The notes beneath the pieces are model-generated. The model saw only the letters and a program-made list of their open reading frames with translations. It was not told the DNA's origin and searched no databases. From Leptodontidium sp. MPI-SDFR-AT-0119 (lineage: Eukaryota > Ascomycota > Leotiomycetes > Helotiales > Leptodontidiaceae), in assembly GCA_020726505.1 (NCBI GenBank), contig JAHLEZ010000041.1:62001-126000 (forward strand): DNA of 64,000 nt, given 5' to 3'. The translations under genes and the position numbers were made by a program. Numbering within the stretch: the first letter of the stretch is position 1; each line of letters starts with the position of its first letter. Of this stretch, positions 55,550-64,000 are shown one piece after another.

Positions 55550-56460
55550 ATGCTGCTTACGCACAGCCGACATCCCGACGCCGGCGTCCTCTACAAACTT
55601 CAACAAGCTCGTGGCCAAGCCATGACACCGCCCCAAAGCGCCGGAGTCCGTGGGTCGATACAAGGGTTGGCTCCCGAAACGCTTCTATATATCTTGGAGT
55701 ACCTAGAATTAAGGAAAGATATCTATGCCTTTGTTAGAACATGTCAAAGATTTTTCCTTATTAGAAGTCCTTGTCTTTATAGACACAATGAATATAGCCA
55801 GACGGCACTACATTTGGCGGCAGCAAACGGAGACCTAGAAGTTACGAAGCTCCTCTTTAAGGGTGAAGTTGATTTGAAAGTAGAAGACAACTTCTATCAA
55901 ACGCCGCTATTAGTCGCAGCAATACGGGGGCACGAGGCAATAGTACTACTCCTGCTGCCAGTCATCTAGCCCTTAGCGCTGTTACACGCAGCAGCAAACG
56001 GGCATAGAGCAGTAGTAAAGAACTCTTAGCCACAAATTAGATTTGCCCTGATTATAAGGGTTCTAATAGACGGACTCCTCTATCATTAACGGCGGCCAAC
56101 GGGTACAAGGCAGTAGTGAGATTCCCTCTTGCGAAGGCTAGTGTCGGGCCGGACTCTAGGGACCATATCGGTCGGACACCTTTGTCTTGGGCATCATGGA
56201 AAGGGCAAGAAGAGGTAGTGAGATATCTCCTCCTCACGGATGGCGTTGACTCTGAATCTCGGGATTTTAATGGGAGAACACCCCTATTATTGGCGGCAGA
56301 GAGCTGGCACGTGGTGGTGGTGTGGATATTGCTCCATACGAACGGTGTCGACCCGGCTTCTAAGGATACTAACGGTCAGACCCCGTTATCGTGGGCTGTG
56401 AGAGCGCTTGGTAAATCGGGATTGTTAACGGAGAATTTCTCAATCAGCGCTGTCGTCTGA
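55550..56460 (+). pseudogene. F-box and ankyrin-repeat protein, broken
   Basis: The first frame (55,550-55,969) has an F-box-like segment (GLAPETLLYILEYL, then FVRTCQRFF) followed by ankyrin repeats (SQTALHLAAANGDLEVTKLL, then TPLLVAAIRGHEAIV). A stop at 55,967 and another near 56,029 interrupt it. A frame change then leads to further ankyrin repeats (RRTPLSLTAANGYKAVV, IGRTPLSWASWKGQEEVV, NGRTPLLLAAES, NGQTPLSWAV) to 56,460. F-box/ankyrin proteins usually select substrates for SCF ubiquitin ligases and are abundant in some leotiomycetes. Not functional as it stands. Confidence 0.7.
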
Positions 56461-56620
56461 TTCAAGACCAGAATGCAACGATTTTGTATTAAGCCGCCAG
56501 CGCGTATAATTGGATAGGCACTGGATATATCTTGGAGATTTTAACATCTTAATTGAGAATGAATTTGGGTAGCTAGCACAGTCTCAGACCTTGCTGGGCG
56601 GTATACAGGCAGAACAAGAC

Positions 56621-56869
56621 TCACGATAGGCTGCCGGCGTAGTCGAGCATGTAAGAAAATTCTATCGAGTAAGACTGATAATTTCCATCGATGACTTGCC
56701 TCCCTGCAGGTGGAAGTTGAGGGACGTTTAGCGTAATATTCCGATTGACAACAACAGCGGAATCAAGTCGTCCAAGATCTTTACCGCCAGTGGTACCATC
56801 GAGAATACTTGCCCACACAAAAGTTATTGGACAAAACGCCAACAGGAAGAATTCAGACAGGGATTTCAT
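56621..56869 (-). pseudogene. GH79-like beta-glucuronidase, orphan first exon
   Basis: From MKSLSEFFLLAFCPITFVW, a clear signal peptide, to GNYQSYSIEFSYMLDYAG, the highly characteristic start of fungal GH79-type secreted glycosidases (FQSFSIEFSY..DFAG). A GTGAGT donor follows at SLS, but no second exon is found downstream, where an ankyrin relic and unassigned DNA lie. A truncated gene, cut at or near its first intron. Confidence 0.6.
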
Positions 56870-56902
56870 GATGAGATATTGCAAAAATTGTTTGGAAGCC
56901 AA

Positions 56903-57779
56903 TAATTACTAAAGAGAGCCTCAATCAATGCAGACATATTTGCGATTCATATAGCCTTCGTCTTCTCTGAGCTAAAAACAATGCAAGTCGGGTGTGCAGG
57001 GTCGGCAAAATGAAGAAAGTTTTCATATGTTGTTAGCATTAGTTTATCCGGGCATTGAACCACGATAAGGGAAAGATGATCTCATTGATCATGCTAGAAC
57101 GGTTCTGTGTCGGAGACTGCTTCCGAAATGGCTATGGCCATATGATGATCCTATTGCGCGTGCCACGGGTTTCAATCACCCCACATTCCGGCCCCTTTCA
57201 CCCGTTTGTCTGCGGAGATAACCTGCTACATTTTATGAGTTTAAATATATGAAGGCTAAAGACATGGCATGGAGGCATGGAGACAATTTTGAAGAGGGAC
57301 CAATACGATTGGAGGGAATCGACCCCGAACTTCCCCACATTTCGGACCTTAATCCCCGTGGGGCACTGGAAAAAAAAATAGTTTTCACCAAGATCTGTTT
57401 CAATTGGTGCTAAATCATTTGGAATGATAGTAACATACATGCGGTCGAAATGTTATCCAAATCCATTCACTTGTTATTCAGCTTTATCTGCTGGGATACA
57501 GTACGTTGAGCAGCGATCACAGGATTTGGAGGCTCTTTAGTTCAGTTTGAATTTACTTTCATTTTTCAGTTATCAGTTGTATATTCTTGTAATAATTTAT
57601 TCGCTCTGTAATTGATTCGGAGGTACAATTACTGTATCGATGCAGCCCCGCAGGCACGTCCAGAAAGTTTCATCGACTCAAAAAGAATACTTGTTACAGT
57701 TTAAAGATCACTTGTTGCTGTTTTGGTTCCACTTGTCAATTATTCATTATATATCTCAACACTAAGAATAAATCTCAGC
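56903..57779. other. Intergenic, no gene identified
   Basis: Short frames only; AT-rich 3' flank of the next gene. Confidence 0.5.
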
Positions 57780-60700
57780 TTATAAACTGATGTTCGGATC
57801 GATTCTCCAGGTGTAGCAATCATTCGTTACCACTCCTCCTTGCTTTCCGTTGACCCCATTACAGTTGCAGCTGTCAGTTGGTACACTCAAGTATTTGAGG
57901 CACTCATTAAGATCCCAAACCCAAGTGCAGCCGGCCTTAATTTCGAGCGAGAGGTGGATCGTGACCGTACCGATGCCGCCGTTGTAGTCAAAGGGCTGAT
58001 CGCTCTGGTGCATATAATTTTCCTTGAAATCGTCATATTGCATCTGGTTGCAGAAGCTTTTGGCTGCGTTTTGCATTCGAATACCCTCTGTGTTCTCGCC
58101 GCTGTTGTAGCAGCTGACTGTGTTCGTCATAGGATTGCCTATCTTTGTCGCTGTCGGCGTGGGCGCTGTCGTCGATGTAGAGGTAGCGACGGTGCTGGTA
58201 TCAGTACGAGGGCTAATTATAGCGTAAAACGGGCACGCTTCATAAGGCTCATCACTGCCATCGTCGTCGTTTGGATCTTGATTTGGCTGACCTTGGCTGG
58301 TGTAAGGCGGATCGGTAGTGACCCACGGTTCTGTCATACACCCAATATTGTATTCAATACACGGGTCAATCAGAGGTGAATCATAGGGGTCGAAATGGTA
58401 GCGGACAGCCAATTTTGGCCAATGTCCACCATGAATAGGATCAGGGGAATTAGGACCAAGAGCAACCGGGGGAGTAGGAAAGGGACCTGGTGGAGCCGTC
58501 GCGCTCACACTACCATCAATGCCCGTATATTGAACGGCAGGCCATTTGGTCGTCGTAGCCAGAACAGGCCAGAATTCTCCAGCCGTTTGACGTTTCACCT
58601 TGCCGTTGCTCCCATCTGCGGTGATGGTGACTAGCTCGAAAAACCATTGTGAATAAGTAAGGGGAGCTTGTGTGATGGTACTGGTCCAAGCCCCATTGCT
58701 GACAGTCATCAGGGGATAATTAACAGTGGTTGTGGCGCTGGGCCACACAGGAAGCCGAACTGTGCAAGGAATGGAGCACGCGAACTCTGGCTGATCCATT
58801 TCCCAAAGAGATGGGTCAATCCACGAGACCTCGCCAAATTGTGTGCCGTTGCTGCCGACATCGAGGAGCGTTATCTGAGACCAGTCGGGATGCGTTTTCA
58901 CGTTTAAATTGTCAAGAGCCGCTATGCCCTTGCCATCCATAACGGCCATATACTTGGCCCCAATCGTTATGAGATTTTGAAATCGGACATTAGCGTAGTT
59001 TGAATCAAGGCGAATCAGTGTTTTTTGACATTGCTGAGTGTCAATGCAAGTTTGGGCATAGGACGAAAACCAAGAGTAAAGTCCCGCTGATGCAACGAAG
59101 ATATTCTCAGACTTAGTCATGATAACAGACCAAGACTCATCACATCCACTAAACTCATCACCAGCTGAGCAGGTGTACTTAGGATCACCTGCAAAGGTCC
59201 CGACAACGTTTGTGAAGGGCGCAGGCGGCGGCGGCGACGGCTGAAAATATGGTGATTCAGTCTGCAACAAACCAGCAAATATGTTGGCAGCGCCATTGAA
59301 ATTGTACTGGTAAAATACAGAGTGCTCAGATGCGGTAGCGTAAAGCCTTTTAGGTGCAATGTTAGTGTCGTGTTCCCGGTTAGAGTTTGAAGATGCCAGC
59401 TTACCAGGTCGGTTTGGTGCTCTCAATCAAGAATCCACGCGCAACGTAGATGGTGGTTTGTACCATAGTGTTGTTGGCATCAGTCATATCGGGGTCGCTA
59501 GGGAGGAAAATTGTTAGCCCGGACCAGATTTTGCGAACAGCGATCAACTTACTCAATCATGTGGTCAGCACCCCAGAGCCACATATTTTCGAAATAACCT
59601 GAGCCTGTGGACGTTAAATGCATCATCAAACTAGCCGCACTACATCCCGAATCCACGCCGCTAGTTACGGCGGGACATTCGGCAGGTGTCAGATGAGTTC
59701 CTGTTGCACCACCAATTCGAGCGTGGCAATCCCACAGACCGGCAGATCCAGGAGCGTCAGCTGCGATGTTCCATTCGACAAGAATTAAACCAGCAGTAGC
59801 CCCGCGAGTTGTGAACAAGAGGTCTTGCATCTCTACGGAGCCGACATCACCGGCGTTGCCAACTTTGAGGAGGACTTGAGGCTTGCTAAAAGGTTCCGTC
59901 AGTAAGAGTACAAAAGCGGAGGGCATTCCATCCGCTAGGGAATCAAAGATAATGTGAAAAGGACCTACGTTGCGTCTGAAAAATATGCGCCTGAAGCAAC
60001 GAGCTGAGACCAAGTCTCTCCGACAATTCGTGCCCCTGGCGGTATTGTAACCGTTGAAGTTAGGATATACGATCCGGCATCAACAAACAAGACCTGCCCC
60101 TTCGCTGCAGTCAAATAAAGCGCTGCCTGAAAAGCGGCTGTATCATCCGTGGATCCATCTCCTGCGGCACCAGCGTCTTTGACACTGTAGAAGCTCCCAA
60201 CACTAAGACTTTCATACTGAGGCTTGGCACGCTCAAAGTAATGACCGTTAGCATCGAGGAGGGATTGATGTACTTTATAACTCCCGACCTTGCCTCCTTT
60301 CGAGTATGAGCGAGCCGTAGTTGAGCCCTCGTATACTGGACCCAGTGCCCATTCGTCCACGGTGGTCGATGAACCAGCGAGAATAACTGCACCAGTGTTA
60401 TCTGCCACGGCGGTAGTGACACCCGAGAGTTTAACTCTCTCGAGGGTGAGGCCTGTGCTACCTGATCCCGTAGTCGATGATGGTGGTGCAATGATAACAA
60501 CTGTGCCGACATTTGTAAAGGTCGAGTCAAGGATGGCCGCTGATCCGATGTTGCCCGTTGTGCCCTTATCGGCCGTAAGCTGGAATCCTACGCCCACATT
60601 GTTCATAGTAACAGACTTCCAAACCCAACCCCAGTCCCATATCAAGTGGACACCAGTACTACACCCATTGAAAGTAAGACGCTGGGCAGTGAACTGTTGA

Positions 60701-63136
60701 TTGCCTCCATAAATACCGACAGCACCGCCGGTAAATGTGACATCGGAGATCTGACCACCACTTCCATTTTCGGCGTACAAACCCACCTGCTTCAAAGCGG
60801 CTGATGCGATGAGTTCCACGTTTTCCAAACTGGTGGCCTGCGCAACTTGGTAATGGATGCAGGATTGTCCGAGGTCGGCTCCCGTGGCCGGTGGAGTCTG
60901 TATATTTGTGATATCTATGACGACGTTTCGAATTTGGCGGTAAAAATTGGCCGTATTGACAAAATACTCCTGATCCAATCCATCAGTTCCTGTGCCTCCA
61001 CCAGTATATTCATCTGTAGATAGGACACCGAGGCCAACAAATTTCGGGGAGGCGAGAAGGGTCGGTCTATTGATCGCGTCACCAATAACCTGTGTCCCAA
61101 ATGGCATAGCAATGGTGGACGAAATCAAATATTTTCCGGGGGGGAAGTAGACAATGGCGTTCTTGGTTGTCGAACCATTGCACCCTTTACCGCATCGTGT
61201 CCCATTATTCATGGCGCTTGTAATTGCTTTGGTATCGTCCTGGAAGAAGCCTGAGTCAGCACGAGGATAGTACAATGGCGGATAGTGGCTCATTTTTGAC
61301 TTACAGTGACTCCGTCCCCAACTGCGCCATAATCAACCACATTGCGGAATACGCGATAGTTTGGATCATCTCCCCAAGGCACCGTGCCTTTCCGAGCGAG
61401 ATGTTCCATCCAGTATGACCCCGACACCGCGCGCTTGGTCATATTCGAATTAACATTCGCGGGGTTTGCGACGGCATCAGCCTCGGCCACAAGGGCAGCC
61501 GCTTGTACGATCTCGGGCGTGATTGTCAGAAGTGGTGAGACATCGTTGTTGATTGTGATATTGATATTTGTCGACGGAGCCGTACTTTGGCCCACCGTGG
61601 TGCCAGGTCGAAGGCCATATATATTGCGAAGCGGCTTCGCCAGGCGTGCTTGGTTCAATTTAGATGACTGATTCAGCGCGCTTTCGACAACAAGACGAGC
61701 GCTCTCGAGGTCAAGAGGGCTCGCCCTCTTTATTAGGGGCGTGATGCGGTCGTTGGAGATCCTAACGCGGATTCGCTTATTCTCAACAACAACATCATTA
61801 TCAACCGCGTCAAAACTGGAAGTGCTACCCGCGTGGAAAGTATCATCTCCCCAGAGTGACTGCATGGTCCCGTTAAACTCTCCCTTTCTCGAGGATTCCT
61901 GGGACTCGAAAAGTGTCACATTCGCAGGTACGACATCCTCGCGTGCTAGGCCTGCTGCTACGAGCGCATTGATCTCTGCCATGGTCATGTTATCGATGTC
62001 GAAACGGAGGGGTACCGGTTCTGTAACATTGGTAGCTCCTTCATCGCGGCTTGCAATAGTAATCCTATTGCTTGGAAGTAGTGGTGGGTTGGTTGTTACG
62101 ACTTTCGCAGCCGTGCCGTCTTGCAGATTATACGTGTTAAAGCGGAAGAAGGCGACACTGTTCGTGTCGTCGAAGTCCCCAAGCTCATCATGATCTTCAG
62201 CAACGCGCTGTAGCGCAAGGCGTAGATTTCTATGTGAGAAACCTTGCCCTGTGATATTGAGGGTACTGGTCAGCAACAATATTGATTATAATCGTTGGAT
62301 CAGGACTGTACAAAAGAAAGGAAAAGAAATCAAGACTTGGGATGAAGACTAGGATCAATGGCATATATAGACATGTACGTACAGTCCTGCTCAGCATTGA
62401 TGTTCGGGGCACATCGAGCTGCCGCGCACCGGGTGGTGCCCGGGCTTGCTAAAGTGGCACCGGCGCCTCCTTCGACCCAACTTGCGGGAGGGAACTCGTC
62501 ACAGGTATATCTGATCCCTGAGTTGATTGTGACTTGGTTTGTGGCGGGGTCACGTCTGTTGGCAATTTGATTGACTGTTGTTCCGGGTTCCAAAGCTGAT
62601 GTGAACCATATGTAGGCGCTCCTGAAGGGGTTCGCTGACCCAGTTGCTGGGCAAGTATTTGCCGGCCTGTTCTTCCAACTGCCAGGACACATATTGGTGC
62701 GTCGTCTATCTTTCCGTACTTGGTTGAAATCAAAGCCATATTTATTATTAGGCACACTGCTTCCTGGGTGTAGAATTGCCCCCCGAGGCAAGGCTGCAAA
62801 GCTGTTCGCATTCGCGCAAATGTTGTTCATGTAAAAACAGTTGTAATACAGCGTCACAGTTATGCCTGCTAACTCAGGGTCGATGACCCGCTGGAATCCA
62901 TCGTTTGCTGTGGGCTGGCTTAAGGGACTTAGCTGAAAATACGTCACAATAGAGTCCTGCTTCACTTACTACCTGTATCGAACTTGAACGGGGCTAGTGG
63001 CACCAGCAGGCGGACTTGGTAACAGGAAAGCATAACGGTTATAATCCTGAAGCCATTGGCTGTGGCCCACTGCAACAAAGAACGCCGCAACGCAGGCCAC
63101 GACGTAAACTTTGGAGATGGCGATATAAGTATGCAT
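57780..63136 (-). CDS. Secreted NucA/NucB-like nuclease fused to GH55 beta-1,3-glucanase
   Basis: Seven exons: 62973..63136, 62383..62927, 61305..62248, 59969..61239, 59553..59885, 59405..59497, 57780..59346; 4,917 nt, 1,638 residues, every phase consistent. The signal peptide is KVYVVACVAAFFVAVGHS. Residues about 45-260 look like a NucA/NucB-type deoxyribonuclease (YTCDEFPPASWVEGG, then RCAAARC, EQDWQ formed across intron 2, and FDDTNSVAFFRF). A linker follows. The GH55 twin beta-helix covers about 530-1,200 (YWMEHLARKG, NYRVFRNVVDYGAVGDGVTD, YFPPGKYLISSTI, YSVKDAGAAGDGSTDDTAAF, then WLWGADH, IYVARGFLIES and YATASEHSVFYQYNFNGA). A Thr/Pro linker leads to a Cys-rich C-terminal domain (SFCNQMQ, CTWVWDLNECLKYL, DSCNCNG). 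Likely an extracellular enzyme attacking beta-1,3-glucan and DNA. The first intron uses an unusual CTAAG acceptor, so the residues around 55 are less certain. Confidence 0.8.
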
Positions 63137-64000
63137 CTTTTTCACCAACCAGAGTTGCAGGTGATGATTGAAGAATGGCTCGAGACAGAGCTATAGGTAG
63201 CTTCGAGTTGGACAAAATGCCAAAAGAGAAGCGAGTGAAAGACGAAACCGGCGACGGATAGTCAGTCTCTCGGCATCTGATGTTGATATAGAAAGAATGA
63301 GATGAGATGCAGATACGAGGAGTCTACTACCTACCGACCCCTAAAGTAGGGTAGGTACTCGTAGTTAGTCGAGGGGCACGGGGGGTAAGGTGGCCAGGGC
63401 TACGATCTTGCGAAGAAAGTGGCATCGCTTAGTGGCTGCCCCTCTACCATACCTTGACTTACAGTACGTTACTTTGCTGTTCTGCTGCTGCCGCCTAACT
63501 GCTCTCTCATACCTCCGTAAAGTATATCTGCAAAGGCTGAAAGGACCGTTTACGAACGTTGTTCCTTAATTGGCTGTTCGATTGAAAGTGGGGGAGCCCC
63601 CATGTATCTCCGGGGTATGGGCTGTAGTCATGCATACCTAGTCAAGCTTTTTCTGCATGTAATTTCCGTACTTGGCGGATAAAAGCTTAATTGGGTTCAA
63701 CTCCGTTCAATGCTAGCAAGGTTCTTAACCAATTAATTCCTAAACTCGGAAATCAAGTGCAGAAGATTAACTTTTACTACCGAGGGTTGATGCATTATTT
63801 TTGAGAAAGGGCAATTGTTTGTGGCCCCCAAATTGGCTGACACTATATGTTAGTTGTCATATGTTAGCAATTGTAAAAATGTAACACTGGCTCAAGCCTA
63901 CAACCCTACCTACCTCCACGAAAATTTTCCCGGATAAATGCTTTCTTTCCTCACCTGCCCAAAGTGGCATACATCGCCAATCTCCGAGGTATGGATGAGC
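63137..64000. other. Upstream region of the nuclease-glucanase gene
   Basis: Presumed promoter of the minus-strand gene. It contains a small inverted repeat CTACCTACCGACCC / GGGTAGGTA near 63,330-63,360 and several CT-rich tracts. No ORF. Confidence 0.4.

Overview
The window is nuclear DNA of a filamentous ascomycete (Pezizomycotina, plausibly a leotiomycete, but I cannot fix the species). Evidence: many 45-80 nt GT-AG introns with CTAAC/CTAAT branch sites, two Zn2Cys6 transcription factors, a GH55 glucanase, a NACHT/C2H2 protein, Tad-like LINE and Crypton transposons, and strong one-directional C-to-T and G-to-A decay in duplicated DNA, the mark of repeat-induced point mutation (RIP).

Layout. 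1-1.4 kb: 3' part of a DDE transposase gene in open frame across four exons. 2.5-3.2 kb: RIP-scarred GH31 fragment. 3.2-13.4 kb: ordinary genes, all on the minus strand (alpha/beta-hydrolase, two Zn2Cys6 regulators, an ATZ/TRZ-type amidohydrolase), with a TA-flanked MITE, a foldback element and a kinesin-tail fragment between them. 13.4-20.3 kb: a graveyard with a carboxylesterase pseudogene, a second GH31 fragment lying between two Ty3/gypsy remnants, and an NLR-type TPR pseudogene.

20.4-40.7 kb: one gene for a long, repeat-built coiled-coil-like protein, split by about 18 kb of nested transposons. The order can be read from the junctions. A Crypton entered at an ATAAG core. A LINE then entered beside its edge (13-bp target duplication). 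A copia element (5-bp duplication) and a miniature LTR element with two LTRs that look identical (5-bp duplication) then entered the LINE. Removing the stack joins the two halves of the gene in frame at codons GTT|GAT. The copia element also carries a decayed opposite-strand gene beside its 3' LTR.

41.4-51.3 kb: a head-to-head pair. On the minus strand is a roughly 1,900-residue NACHT protein that, if the exon model holds, ends in six C2H2 fingers, two SANT/Myb domains and a Cys4-type zinc domain. On the plus strand is an SNF2/RAD5-like ATPase. They share 243 bp of upstream DNA. This STAND-sensor plus DNA-binding-tail plus remodeler pair is the best candidate for an unusual system here.

51.3-57.8 kb: accessory DNA with inverted repeats, a striking array of short palindromes spaced 14 or 17 bp apart (54.0-54.6 kb), a broken F-box/ankyrin gene and an orphan first exon of a GH79-like gene. 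57.8-63.1 kb: one seven-exon minus-strand gene for a 1,638-residue secreted protein joining a NucA/NucB-like nuclease domain, a GH55 beta-1,3-glucanase and a Cys-rich tail. All exon joins were made by hand from frame, splice sites and recalled family features; no database search was possible.
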